From IMG/VR virus record IMGVR_UViG_3300047546_003518, positions 113,702-177,701 of that record: a DNA stretch of 64,000 nt. One strand, written 5' to 3'. Positions within the stretch are counted from its first letter, which is position 1. Every line of letters begins with the position of its first letter. Both the position numbers and the translations under genes were made by a program. Shown piece by piece: positions 41,490 to 50,105 of the stretch. The notes under the pieces were generated by a model. The model worked only from the letters and a program-made list of their open reading frames with translations, did not search any database and was not told the DNA's origin. The DNA is from a virus.

Positions 41490-43052
41490 TCATTCATCCT
41501 TAGCCAGTTGTTCAAGTTCCATCAACTTAGGATCATTAGGATCATCAAACTCGCCACCTTCAGCCATTTCTGTTGCACTTGATCCGTCGTCAGTGGTAAA
41601 GATGTCGTGTACTGCTTCTGCTCCGCTCTTGCGAGTCTTGCGGCCAGAAAATTCTGAGAGCAGTGAGCTACACTGATTCAATAACTCATAAGGGTTTTCA
41701 ACTTTAAACACTTGGTCTACTAGTTCCATAATGTATAATACATTACGCGGCACCCATAAGTCAAGCTGACCTTCTTGACTTCTTTGCCGTCCTTTCCTCC
41801 ATTCTCTTGGATCAGGTCTGGTTAGCTTATGTGCAACATCTGCAAGGGCATTGGCTCGTTGAACCGACTCAATGTGTTGGTAGACATTGTGAGCCATAAT
41901 TAGGCTGTAACTAAATGTATCCCAACTAGTCCTTGATACCTTGCCAGTTTTATTAGCCTGACCAGGCTTGTAATAGCAAATATCGCCCATGGTTAATCTT
42001 TCACCGATTGGACTGTTCCACGGCCAAGGAATTTTGCTGCCACTGAGTTCGCGATTATCAACAGCCTTTTCCATCACATAAGTGAAACGGTCGTTGCTGT
42101 GTACATGTTGGGTATAGCTTAGACCATATGCTACGGCTACAAATGGGCTAGCGCAGTCAAAAGTAACCATCATGTTAGGATTAACATGTTCGCGCAGAGC
42201 TCGTTGAACCGCAGTTAAAAAGATAGCAAATTCTAGTCGACTGGTACCCAGCACATGGATTACATCACGACCCGGAGCCAACATACCCTCGTCACGCATT
42301 TGGATCAGGCGCCTCAACAGCAGATGTGCATCCTGCATGTTGTTACCACCCATGGCCCAACCTTCAAAGGGGAAGTGTTTGACAGCATCATACCAAATAT
42401 CAGCTTCTTGATTGTTACTGCCCTGCAAGACATTTAAAAACTTAGTTTGATGCTTACGATTTGCCAAGAACCAAGCATTGTTGTACAAGGTACCATCCAA
42501 ACATTGTTGGAAGCTTTGTAGGCCCGTGCGCTCGTTCAGTGGAGGTCTTGCCGCCCAAGTAGGAATATCAAGAACCATGCTATAATCAGCAGTATGCTCA
42601 AGCCAGTTGAGAATCTGGCCGCGAGTCTTGTCAGCAGATCCTTTGTATCCTTGGTCACCGGGTCTCTCCATGAAATTTTCCCAGTCGAACTTAATAACAC
42701 CTTTGGCAATCTGAAATCCACCGCTGTCGCCAAGAATAAAAGTATTCTTGCGATCGCGCTTTTGAATCATTGATTCTTCGGTGTCAGTTTTACTGAGATC
42801 AAGTTGTGCATGACCAGCAGAGTAAAGAGCATAAGGATAATGGTAGTAGGCAGCATCCTTATTAAGGAAGTTCATGCCTTCAATGCCATTTTCAAACTCT
42901 TGAGGCACACGGTCTGGTGGAACACTTACACCAGGCTCATTGCGCTCTTTGCTAATGATGGTATTATAGAAAGTTGAAATGCTGGGCAAGAACACAGCAT
43001 AATCTTCGTTCTTTGCCCATAAATCTACTTTGGATTTTTTACTTGCTGTCAT
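41490..43052 (-). CDS. dpdA: DpdA-like DNA 7-deazaguanine transglycosylase (TGT superfamily)
   Basis: 520 aa. TGT-superfamily blocks occur in order: FILGDSGGFQ (105-114, D-S-G-G-F-Q base pocket), MVLDIPT (159-165), FLNVLQG (205-211), GWAMGG (231-236) and TFDCASP (297-303), whose Asp is a nucleophile candidate. The zinc site and RNA-binding end of tRNA TGTs are not evident, fitting DpdA phage enzymes that swap guanine in DNA for a 7-deazaguanine. C-terminal acidic tail. Sits ten bases after the clamp gene, so expressed with replication genes. Confidence 0.8.
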   Translation of the reverse strand: MTASKKSKVDLWAKNEDYAVFLPSISTFYNTIISKERNEPGVSVPPDRVPQEFENGIEGMNFLNKDAAYYHYPYALYSAGHAQLDLSKTDTEESMIQKRDRKNTFILGDSGGFQIAKGVIKFDWENFMERPGDQGYKGSADKTRGQILNWLEHTADYSMVLDIPTWAARPPLNERTGLQSFQQCLDGTLYNNAWFLANRKHQTKFLNVLQGSNNQEADIWYDAVKHFPFEGWAMGGNNMQDAHLLLRRLIQMRDEGMLAPGRDVIHVLGTSRLEFAIFLTAVQRALREHVNPNMMVTFDCASPFVAVAYGLSYTQHVHSNDRFTYVMEKAVDNRELSGSKIPWPWNSPIGERLTMGDICYYKPGQANKTGKVSRTSWDTFSYSLIMAHNVYQHIESVQRANALADVAHKLTRPDPREWRKGRQRSQEGQLDLWVPRNVLYIMELVDQVFKVENPYELLNQCSSLLSEFSGRKTRKSGAEAVHDIFTTDDGSSATEMAEGGEFDDPNDPKLMELEQLAKDE

Positions 43053-43061
43053 TATTTTTTC

Positions 43062-43781
43062 TTATTGTTGAGCAATAATAAGATATTCGTACTTGATTAA
43101 ACCACTATCAAATTCAACCTTAGCAACCTTTTCACTAAAGCTGACCACTGGGGTACCTTGACTAGCAGTCTTTAGTGCCATGAGCAAGCTGTTGATTGGC
43201 AATGCTACCGGACGCTTGAGCTTTTGAGTAGTGTCAGCAAACACAAACTTGCCGCTATGGCCACCACCGCTGACTCCACCAAATGTGAAAACCAACTTGC
43301 CATTTTCTGTGCTGGCAAGTAGATTTGGATCAATGCTTGCGTACAAGCCTGCTCGTTGAGCCAGTTCGCTGATCTTGTTGGCTGCAGGATTGACCACAAC
43401 ATCCCAGGTAGTGCCGTTAAAGCTACGGCTCTTGGTCTTCATTAAGTTGGTAGGTGTTAGTCGATATTCGTCGTTGTTGCCATCCTTACTGGAAAAGACT
43501 AGACGATCAATATCGCTTTTGCTGTTGGTACCAGTGGCTACGCTAGTGTCGTCAGCGCGATACAGGTTTGACAATCCAACAAAGAATCCAAGGTTTAGCA
43601 TACCAAACTTTTCTGGGAATTCTACGACCTTGTTCTTGCTACTGGCAAGAACAGTGATACTCGAATCCTCTGGATAAGCAGTAAACTTAGTGTTGTTAGT
43701 TTCTTGTTCAACTAGGACCTCTTCAAAGGTTCCTAGGCTGGCGATGTTTTTTGCTACATCAAGCACAATATCTTTTAGCAT
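43062..43781 (-). CDS. 45: DNA polymerase sliding clamp (T4 gp45-like)
   Basis: 239 aa, close to T4 gp45 (228 aa). A two-domain beta-rich clamp pattern with the C-terminal VEFDSGLIKYEYLIIAQQ typical of T4-like clamps, and placement between DNA polymerase and a further replication-linked gene. The trimer holds gp43 on DNA and, in T4, also activates late transcription. Near-perfect promoter upstream. Confidence 0.8.
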   Translation of the reverse strand: MLKDIVLDVAKNIASLGTFEEVLVEQETNNTKFTAYPEDSSITVLASSKNKVVEFPEKFGMLNLGFFVGLSNLYRADDTSVATGTNSKSDIDRLVFSSKDGNNDEYRLTPTNLMKTKSRSFNGTTWDVVVNPAANKISELAQRAGLYASIDPNLLASTENGKLVFTFGGVSGGGHSGKFVFADTTQKLKRPVALPINSLLMALKTASQGTPVVSFSEKVAKVEFDSGLIKYEYLIIAQQ

Positions 43782-43805
43782 TGGTGATTTCTCCAGTTAT
43801 TAGTG

Positions 43806-43834
43806 ATTATATTTAGAAAAGTAGACAAAGTCAA
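43806..43834 (-). promoter_or_regulatory. sigma70-like promoter for the clamp-dpdA unit
   Basis: Minus strand TTGACT, 17-base spacer, TATAAT, 24 bases before ATG 43781, with CTGGAG as Shine-Dalgarno. A CTAAATA sequence overlaps the spacer end. Confidence 0.85.
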
Positions 43835-43850
43835 CGAGCTCGTTTTCCAA

Positions 43851-46496
43851 TTAAGAGAATAACTCATTGATCAATCCGCGGTCCTTGCTTTGGCTAAGGT
43901 CCCATTTTAGTACGCCCAGAAGGTTATCAATTTTGCTGTCAATGATAGTTTCTTCCATGGCCACATGATCAAAGGGCAACTGCTTAAACCAATCTGGTAG
44001 GTTCATCTCATCAATGGGATAGGCAATTGAGTTAATCTGCAACGGGTTGCTTCTTAGTTTGCACACAATGGCCTTTTGCCCGTCAGTGATATCCATGCTA
44101 CGCCGATCGCCATAGGCTTCTTTGATCCTGTTCCAATTGATAGCTGCCATAGCATGTCCCACTCCACACTTGCCTGTTTTCTTATAAACATCAGTATGCT
44201 TAGTTAGGTTGTTAACACGCTTGGGTGTACCCTTTTCCCAACCCGGACGGCTCTTAAACTCCTCACGGAACTGCTTGACACGAGCCATAACTTCAGCTTC
44301 CGTTTTGCCTTCCAAAGTCATTGTTAGGATTTCTTCCAAGAACCTTTGCATGAATTCGGGAGTATCTGCTCGCTTCATGTCAAGACCCATGGCTTTGAGT
44401 TCACCAGTGGATCCATTGACATCTTTGCGCTTGCCTTCCTTATCAACAATAAGAACAGCATAACGCTTCTTGGTCATGTAGATGCCCTTGCTTGCAACTA
44501 GCTCGCGACCTGCTTTGATAATCTCGCCTTGTGCAGCTGGTGCGTTAAAGGCATAGTTCATAAAAGCCGGAAATGTGGCATTCACCTGTTCACTAATGGC
44601 ATCATACAGTTCAATGGCTTTTTCATCTGTCCAAGCGATCTCACCCTTTTCAATTTGATCTTTAAACAAAGGATAAGCACTGAAATATACCGAGTCTGTA
44701 TCACCATAGATGATAGCATCTCCCATATGATCCTTTACACCGGTTAAGCAATCGTTGACAGCACCAGCCATGTGCCTGGCAACTAGTCGACCGCAAAGGG
44801 TAGTTGACTGCCCAAGTCGTTGGTCAAAGAATCTTGAACCTGCGTTAAGCAAGGCGCCGTATGCTGAGTTAAGGTTAATCTTTTTAACCAGCTGCCGCTT
44901 GTCCCAAAACTCAAACTCTTTAGGATCGGTGGCTGACTTAGCTTTCTTTTGTAGCTCTTTACGCTCTGCATACCAGCGTTCCAGAAGACCAGGAATAACA
45001 CCCTTGGCATCGTATCTAAAGATAGTGCCATTGCCACTGATCATCAAAGGCTTACCGCCATGGAACACATAGTCGTATACCTCGGCACTACTCATTTCAG
45101 TGCTGGTTCCATCGGCCCAGTCAACAATTTCACTGGTACCAATCTCTCGATTCATTACACTTTCATATTCAAAGCAGGCAAACTTACCTTCCCAAAACTC
45201 AGCAATGCCCTTTCCGGCTTCTTTGAATTCTCGAATGCCTTCATTGGTTCTTGTTTGGCGCACCTGGCCAACAATGGTTTCAGGGCTCATGTTTAGCGCA
45301 CGAATCAAACTTGGATACAGACTGTTAATGTCCATGGAGCCAATCCACTCGTGCATGCCTTGCTTGGGTACAGCAACATAGGCACCTGCGGCAGCATTGT
45401 CCTCGCTGTCTCCTCTCCGCGGTCTGTCAGGAACAACCATGTTAAGGCGATGAGCTTCGTTGATAACTGCTTGGTCAGTGACAGCCACCGCTCCAAGTGT
45501 AGCTCTAAGTCCTACAGTATTGGCATGACTAATCAGGTTGGTAAGTTCAATGAATTTAAGTTTGTCGTCGAGTTTTTTGAGCAACACAACATCCTGCCTG
45601 TTATAGGCAATGAACTTTTCAAAATCATTGTTGTACAATTGATCAAGTGTGCCTTCATATGGAATCTTTTTCTCACCAATTTCATACTCGCCAATGGCAT
45701 CCAAGCGGTATGTGTGCATCTCATGATAGTTGTACTTGCGATAAAGTTCTAGATAATCTAGGTGAACTCGACCAATAGGATCATAGGTCTCAAGTTCCTT
45801 ACCATATTTTTCAAAATATCTCTTTGTAGGAAACTGGTCCCACAGGCACATCTTACGAGTCAGTTCTTTGCCAAGCACACGAGTGATGCGATTAGTGAGA
45901 TAAGGAATATCAAAGCCTTCGCTGTTCCAACCTGTGTAGACATCTGCATCCTGAATCAGATCCAGCCACATCTCCAACATCTGCTTTTCATCTTCACAGA
46001 GTATGGTATCATCAAACTTGCCAGCAATTTCTGCTGCCTGGTTTACAGGCATTTCATCTGGCTTTATAACCAAGGTAATGTTTCTATCCAGCCACCCTAA
46101 GTAAGTGGTAATGGCAGTGACATTGTTGAAAGGATCACTGGGGTCGGCAAAGCCCTTGACCTTGTCATAGGCCACCTCAATGTCAAAGAAAGCCACATGC
46201 AGATTGGGTGCTTCTTGACCACCGTACTGTTCTTCAAGACAGCGGTTAAGCGGCCTGTAATCGCTTTCACAGAGTCTCTTGTTGTTGTGAATCCTGCGTT
46301 CTTTGTCAAAGGCCGCAAGATTACTGACCATTACTCGCGTTACTCGATTGCCGGAGATGTCAGTGAACTTACCCTTGTTGTCTGGGTAATACAGTACATA
46401 GCGAGCAGGATATTCTTTGAGAATTCTCTGGCCATCCACTCGTTCAACCACATGGATGACTTCAGTCTTTTTATCATGATAGGCGTCAACAAACAT
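43851..46496 (-). CDS. 43: family B DNA polymerase (T4 gp43-like)
   Basis: 881 aa (T4 gp43 is 898). Exonuclease motifs: FFDIE (103-107), TGWNSEGFDIPYL (188-200), YNRQDV (298-303). Polymerase motifs: A SMDINSLYPSLIR (387-399), B KKINLNSAYG (538-547), C YGDTDS (597-602). All catalytic Asp residues are intact. The C-terminal GLINELFS tail could bind the clamp. Full-length and unsplit, without inteins. Replicates the phage genome with gp45. Confidence 0.97.
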   Translation of the reverse strand: MFVDAYHDKKTEVIHVVERVDGQRILKEYPARYVLYYPDNKGKFTDISGNRVTRVMVSNLAAFDKERRIHNNKRLCESDYRPLNRCLEEQYGGQEAPNLHVAFFDIEVAYDKVKGFADPSDPFNNVTAITTYLGWLDRNITLVIKPDEMPVNQAAEIAGKFDDTILCEDEKQMLEMWLDLIQDADVYTGWNSEGFDIPYLTNRITRVLGKELTRKMCLWDQFPTKRYFEKYGKELETYDPIGRVHLDYLELYRKYNYHEMHTYRLDAIGEYEIGEKKIPYEGTLDQLYNNDFEKFIAYNRQDVVLLKKLDDKLKFIELTNLISHANTVGLRATLGAVAVTDQAVINEAHRLNMVVPDRPRRGDSEDNAAAGAYVAVPKQGMHEWIGSMDINSLYPSLIRALNMSPETIVGQVRQTRTNEGIREFKEAGKGIAEFWEGKFACFEYESVMNREIGTSEIVDWADGTSTEMSSAEVYDYVFHGGKPLMISGNGTIFRYDAKGVIPGLLERWYAERKELQKKAKSATDPKEFEFWDKRQLVKKINLNSAYGALLNAGSRFFDQRLGQSTTLCGRLVARHMAGAVNDCLTGVKDHMGDAIIYGDTDSVYFSAYPLFKDQIEKGEIAWTDEKAIELYDAISEQVNATFPAFMNYAFNAPAAQGEIIKAGRELVASKGIYMTKKRYAVLIVDKEGKRKDVNGSTGELKAMGLDMKRADTPEFMQRFLEEILTMTLEGKTEAEVMARVKQFREEFKSRPGWEKGTPKRVNNLTKHTDVYKKTGKCGVGHAMAAINWNRIKEAYGDRRSMDITDGQKAIVCKLRSNPLQINSIAYPIDEMNLPDWFKQLPFDHVAMEETIIDSKIDNLLGVLKWDLSQSKDRGLINELFS

Positions 46497-46513
46497 CTAG
46501 TATGTAGTTCCTA

Positions 46514-46909
46514 TTAGTAAAAGTGTTTTGCCAAGGCTTCGCTGAGTTGGTCATCAGGAACCTGAATGTTTAATTCCTCAAGAGTATTCTTAAATACTAC
46601 CAAGAGGTCATCAAAGTCATAAATTGAGTTATGCAAATCTAAAAAGCCAGCAAGCTGAGCAGGTGCATAGGCTTCTGGTCCCCAACCAAATACATCATAG
46701 AGCATGCCTCGGTAGCTACGCTTGTGTTCAATTTCGCCGCGGTGAAGACGCTCTACCATGGCGCAAAATGCCATGAGTTGTTCTTCAGGACCAAGACTGT
46801 TCCAATAGCTGTTGCAAGAGTCTTGATATTCTTGCATGGCTTTGTTAAATTGTCGGCCAGCTTCATGTAATTGATCTAATACCTCTTGCTTTTTAATTTC
46901 ATCATTCAT
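46514..46909 (-). CDS. conserved phage hypothetical protein, 131 aa
   Basis: AGGAAG Shine-Dalgarno. Helical N-terminus (Gln/Glu-rich) then RSYRGMLYDVFGWGPEAYAPAQLAGFLDLHN, a block I associate with hypotheticals of aquatic T4-like phages near DNA polymerase. Acidic C-terminal end. Function unknown; adjacency to gp43 suggests a replication-time role. Confidence 0.55.
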   Translation of the reverse strand: MNDEIKKQEVLDQLHEAGRQFNKAMQEYQDSCNSYWNSLGPEEQLMAFCAMVERLHRGEIEHKRSYRGMLYDVFGWGPEAYAPAQLAGFLDLHNSIYDFDDLLVVFKNTLEELNIQVPDDQLSEALAKHFY

Positions 46910-46912
46910 AGT

Positions 46913-47134
46913 TTATCTTCCTAACTTTGCTAGCATTTCTTGTTCGGCATGTTCTCGCCACTGACTCAGCCAAGGACTGTGATCGCACTCACGGACATGA
47001 CTCATTACACGAGCTCTACCGGCACCTTCCATGGCTTCACCGAGAAAGAAATGCATTACCACATGACCGTGATGCTTGATCTCGATTATCATAGGGTCAT
47101 GTTTGGAATTTGTCCAAGTAAACTCTTCGTACAT
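46913..47134 (-). CDS. hypothetical protein, 73 aa
   Basis: ATG 47134 has TTTGGAG upstream. MIIEIKHHGHVVMHFFLGEAMEGAGRARVMSHV is His-rich and might bind a metal; the end is a charged helix. One base before the SprT-like gene's stop. Not recognised. Confidence 0.45.
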   Translation of the reverse strand: MYEEFTWTNSKHDPMIIEIKHHGHVVMHFFLGEAMEGAGRARVMSHVRECDHSPWLSQWREHAEQEMLAKLGR

Positions 47135-47135
47135 G

Positions 47136-47552
47136 CTAACTCCAAATAATACTGTATATTTTACTAGCAAGTACTTTTTCTTTACCCATGGCTTCGATCT
47201 CCCAGGGCTGTTGATAATATTTTAGTTTGAGTGGTTTACCTAACCATATGGTTTTGTTTCTGTCAATCCTAAACTGTCCTCGAGCATATTGCTTGACATG
47301 AATCATTTCGTGTGCAAGGGTTTCAAACAACGCATGATCTTGCAGATTGGAGTCTAGTAACATGATCAAATGTTTTGGAGCGATGTCACTTACACAACCT
47401 CTCATGCCTTTTCGCTTGGCCAAGCCTTTCTTAAATTGGATCTCAAGAGTGTACTTGCTTTTTTGTAATTTAAGTTCTTGTTCGTAGAACCTTGCACTAG
47501 CCTCAACCAAGGCCTGTTTACCGGGGCTGCTTGAATGTACAACGATTTGCAT
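47136..47552 (-). CDS. SprT-like zinc metallopeptidase
   Basis: 138 aa from ATG 47552. ETLAHEMIHVKQYARGQF holds the HExxH zinc site (HEMIH), and PWEIEAMGKEK could supply the third ligand Glu. Small single-domain phage proteins of this type are related to SprT/minigluzincins. It could trim host or virion proteins, including DNA-bound ones. Promoter TATAAT lies five bases before the ATG and no Shine-Dalgarno is present, so the message may be leaderless. Confidence 0.65.
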   Translation of the reverse strand: MQIVVHSSSPGKQALVEASARFYEQELKLQKSKYTLEIQFKKGLAKRKGMRGCVSDIAPKHLIMLLDSNLQDHALFETLAHEMIHVKQYARGQFRIDRNKTIWLGKPLKLKYYQQPWEIEAMGKEKVLASKIYSIIWS

Positions 47553-47557
47553 ACACA

Positions 47558-47586
47558 ATTATACTGTGTGTATGTGGCAATGTCAA
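47558..47586 (-). promoter_or_regulatory. consensus sigma70 promoter of the SprT-like gene
   Basis: Minus strand TTGACA, 17-base spacer, TATAAT: both boxes are perfect. The -10 box ends five bases before ATG 47552. Confidence 0.9.
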
Positions 47587-47888
47587 CTGCACATTAGCCT
47601 AAACAACATAGCTTCCTCAGGATCGCTGAAAGTTACTTCTAATGTAGCCCATGATTTTTTAGTATCCATTGGCACTCCTTTTGTAACCACTTCGTGGGCC
47701 ACACTGGAGAAATTTAAATTCAACCAAATCCTCAAACACTCAAAACCAGGATAGGGCGGCGTTGAACCTTTGGGTATGTAGTAAGGAAAACAATAGTAGA
47801 TACACAGTTCTCCCAGTTGCCTTGACCCCACAATGTCAATACCAAACTCTCGCCCGTCGGCGTCAATCATCGTCCAAGAATCGGACAT
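47583..47888 (-). CDS. tandem-array small protein 1 (last in array)
   Basis: 101 aa. Ends DPEEAMLFRLMCS, the C-terminal signature of the nine-gene array 47583-50105: a short helix D/E-x-A-x-x-F-K/R-L closing the protein. GGGGGAAG eight bases before ATG 47888 supports this start, giving a 26-base overlap with the previous gene. Other parts: Trp-containing beta strands. Function unknown. Confidence 0.6.
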   Translation of the reverse strand: MSDSWTMIDADGREFGIDIVGSRQLGELCIYYCFPYYIPKGSTPPYPGFECLRIWLNLNFSSVAHEVVTKGVPMDTKKSWATLEVTFSDPEEAMLFRLMCS

Positions 47889-48144
47889 GTGTCATCTTCC
47901 CCCATTTTAGTGCAAACAACATTAGAAATTCTTCAAGCTCTTGGCTGGAATCAAACTTCCATTGAATGTTGTCGCTTTTGCTGTTGATGGTGGTAGTACA
48001 TTCCCAAGACCACGAATCAGACCATAGCAAAATGTCAAATAGCCAAGGTACATTGTTAATGTTATACCCTAATTCGTCTATGTCAACTCTAGTTATCCAG
48101 CTAAATTTTGCAGTTAGTTGCTGTTTATGCACCTCTAGGGGCAT
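47863..48144 (-). CDS. tandem-array small protein 2
   Basis: 93 aa from ATG 48144, which overlaps the previous TAA (TAATG). WKFDSSQELEEFLMLFALKW is the array signature (strand, acidic helix, LFALKW) followed by 11 extra residues ending in three Asp. Central WSDSWSWECTTTIN stretch. Function unknown. Confidence 0.6.
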   Translation of the reverse strand: MPLEVHKQQLTAKFSWITRVDIDELGYNINNVPWLFDILLWSDSWSWECTTTINSKSDNIQWKFDSSQELEEFLMLFALKWGKMTHVRFLDDD

Positions 48145-48392
48145 TAGACCCACCTAAGATTATACAGCATGATAAACTCCTCTGCTGCCCTGCGAGACTT
48201 GAATTGCCAGGTATCATATGAAATTCGTCGTGCTTGGGCATTTTCATCGGTCCATGCTATTACCTCTTCCATCTCATCTGGGTCAACAGTAGTGCCATAG
48301 TATTGAGGAGAACTGTATTTGGGATTTTCTTTCAGTACCACAGTATGTCCCCAACCATTACGCCAAACATGGATAGCACAAAACCATTTCAT
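48144..48392 (-). CDS. tandem-array small protein 3
   Basis: 82 aa. ATGA overlap with the preceding gene. Ends WQFKSRRAAEEFIMLYNLRWV, the signature strand plus helix. Trp-rich start (MKWFCAIHVWRNGWGH). Function unknown. Confidence 0.6.
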   Translation of the reverse strand: MKWFCAIHVWRNGWGHTVVLKENPKYSSPQYYGTTVDPDEMEEVIAWTDENAQARRISYDTWQFKSRRAAEEFIMLYNLRWV

Positions 48393-48679
48393 GTTTGAAA
48401 ATGTAATTTAAAATATGCCGCTTCTTCTTGATCTGAGATATGTACAGTAATCATTGGATCGCCGCTGTTAAACCTTGAAATACATTCCGCTCTGGGGCAA
48501 TGTTTTTCCATCCATAAAAAGAAACCATCATAGTCATTGGTGTAAACGCAACAATGCCAGCCTACTAATTCAGCACAAAATTCTGATTCCTTTTGATTGG
48601 CCAGCCGCAGTAATGGTGGCACCAAAACGATACCATCATTGTAATGCCAGTGATGAACTTGTATTTTAGGTAAGGTCAT
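48389..48679 (-). CDS. tandem-array small protein 4
   Basis: 96 aa. ATGA overlap upstream and downstream. MITVHISDQEEAAYFKLHFQT at the end is a clear copy of the signature. His- and Trp-rich N-terminus, WMEKHCPRAE in the middle. Function unknown. Confidence 0.6.
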   Translation of the reverse strand: MTLPKIQVHHWHYNDGIVLVPPLLRLANQKESEFCAELVGWHCCVYTNDYDGFFLWMEKHCPRAECISRFNSGDPMITVHISDQEEAAYFKLHFQT

Positions 48680-48999
48680 AGCCCATAGGTTAACTTGTAC
48701 AGGGCCACTTCATCTGCACCCGCAAACATTATGCGCCGGCGGTATTGGTCCTCAAGCCAACACCAGTGAGGATTTTGACAACGGTCTTCTGTTTCAGGAT
48801 CTGGTTGCCACGGATGCAATATGTTTTTGAGATCAGCATTGGCTCTTAGCCAGTCATGCAGACCTTTGCTAGGCCCCCAAGTTTCCCAACACCATGCTCT
48901 GAGATTGTGAAAGTTATCTTCAGAACTCACCGGCTTTAGATAATATGTAAAGTGCGGGTGCCCTGCGTGTCGCTTATCCATTTTTATAATCTTAGGCAT
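48676..48999 (-). CDS. tandem-array small protein 5
   Basis: 107 aa. Ends RRIMFAGADEVALYKLTYGL. The middle has WCWETWGPSKGLHDWLRANA, a Trp-rich W-x-x-L/W-L helix also seen in copies 6 and 7 (LWLSETCG, NWLHKECSG). Function unknown. Confidence 0.6.
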   Translation of the reverse strand: MPKIIKMDKRHAGHPHFTYYLKPVSSEDNFHNLRAWCWETWGPSKGLHDWLRANADLKNILHPWQPDPETEDRCQNPHWCWLEDQYRRRIMFAGADEVALYKLTYGL

Positions 49000-49001
49000 G
49001 T

Positions 49002-49214
49002 TCAGTATCCAAATTGCAATTTAAAAAGCATGGCATCCTCACCGTTTTTAAAATAAAAATCAGTATAGTTGGCATGGTATACTGCATTCCAATTTGATTT
49101 GAATGATCCGCAGGTTTCGCTTAGCCAAAGTTCAACAGCGTCAATGCTTAGATTTGAATCTACTACATCTAGCTTAATTTTAAAAGGCCAAAGATTTCGT
49201 TTGAGATGACGCAT
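49002..49214 (-). CDS. tandem-array small protein 6
   Basis: 70 aa, the shortest copy and close to the minimal unit: basic start, VELWLSETCGSFKSNW helix, then YTDFYFKNGEDAMLFKLQFGY. Two bases from its downstream neighbour. Function unknown. Confidence 0.6.
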   Translation of the reverse strand: MRHLKRNLWPFKIKLDVVDSNLSIDAVELWLSETCGSFKSNWNAVYHANYTDFYFKNGEDAMLFKLQFGY

Positions 49215-49218
49215 CTAT

Positions 49219-49494
49219 TTACACCCATGTCAATCTAAATAAGACAGCGTCTTCCTTGTTTTCAAATACAAATGTTTTGCCACGATGCCTCCAGTGTCCA
49301 GAACACTCTTTGTGTAGCCAATTAACCATGCCAGCTGTTTGTTTGCTTGGTTGCAACACATCTTCTAATTTAACTTGTATCCAACCTATTTGTACAAGCA
49401 AACTACACAGGACTTCAAAATCAATTTTCTCTGCCAATTGCCTAGATAATTCATCAGCAATTTGGTCTTCTAAGACTTGTGTTGCTGTTTTCAT
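49219..49494 (-). CDS. tandem-array small protein 7
   Basis: 91 aa from ATG 49494 (ATGA overlap). An extra N-terminal helix of about 45 residues (TQVLEDQIADELSRQLAEKI) precedes MVNWLHKECSGHWRHRG and the signature FVFENKEDAVLFRLTWV. The added helix could mediate assembly. Function unknown. Confidence 0.6.
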   Translation of the reverse strand: MKTATQVLEDQIADELSRQLAEKIDFEVLCSLLVQIGWIQVKLEDVLQPSKQTAGMVNWLHKECSGHWRHRGKTFVFENKEDAVLFRLTWV

Positions 49495-49868
49495 GACCAT
49501 TGCAGTTTGGCAATTACGGCAGAGTCTTGATGCTTCTGTCTAATCTTTATGGTCAATCTGTTGTCAGTGGCATCATTATTGGTCAAGCCCCAATCCCAAT
49601 CTCGTCCTTGGCGGCCTACATGTTTTTCTAACCAAGGCCGGTAGTGATCGTTTGGATCAGCACTTTCTACTAATTGGCGCACACAAGGATTTGTAACACC
49701 GTCCCAGCTTCTGCTATTTGGTCCAACTACCACTGCACCTTTAGGCCACTTTACATTAATAACAACTCCGGGCACAAATCGCCACCAAAGTTTCTCAATA
49801 ATATTGAGGCCGCGAGGAATATATCTCCCTGATGGTAATTGAAACATGCTTTTTATTTCGTATTTCAT
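49491..49868 (-). CDS. tandem-array small protein 8
   Basis: 125 aa from ATG 49868. The longest copy: N-terminal beta-rich extension with a GRYIPRGLNIIEKLWWRFVPG stretch, a central HYRPWLEKHVGRQ segment, then LTIKIRQKHQDSAVIAKLQWS, where the signature is weaker. Function unknown. Confidence 0.5.
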   Translation of the reverse strand: MKYEIKSMFQLPSGRYIPRGLNIIEKLWWRFVPGVVINVKWPKGAVVVGPNSRSWDGVTNPCVRQLVESADPNDHYRPWLEKHVGRQGRDWDWGLTNNDATDNRLTIKIRQKHQDSAVIAKLQWS

Positions 49869-49877
49869 AGCCAGCAC

Positions 49878-50105
49878 TCATAAACCAAATCTAAGTAAAA
49901 ACATAGCACGATCTTCAACCGATTCAAATGAAAGAACCATACCTTGCAGGTGCGAAGTACCATTGGGTAAGTTTTCTCTCATCCATGTTTCAATTTCTTC
50001 TTGGTTGCTGCACCACCATTTGTAATCTGACACAAACAATGTGGGACTATGATAAGCATGTGCTATTGGTAAAATTACGAATTTGGCAACCTGATCAGTT
50101 TTCAT
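49878..50105 (-). CDS. tandem-array small protein 9 (first in array)
   Basis: 75 aa. ATGA overlap with the 37-aa membrane peptide gene. Middle IETWMRENLPNGTSHL corresponds to the W-helix and MVLSFESVEDRAMFLLRFGL is the signature. First of nine consecutive copies. Function unknown. Confidence 0.6.
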   Translation of the reverse strand: MKTDQVAKFVILPIAHAYHSPTLFVSDYKWWCSNQEEIETWMRENLPNGTSHLQGMVLSFESVEDRAMFLLRFGL

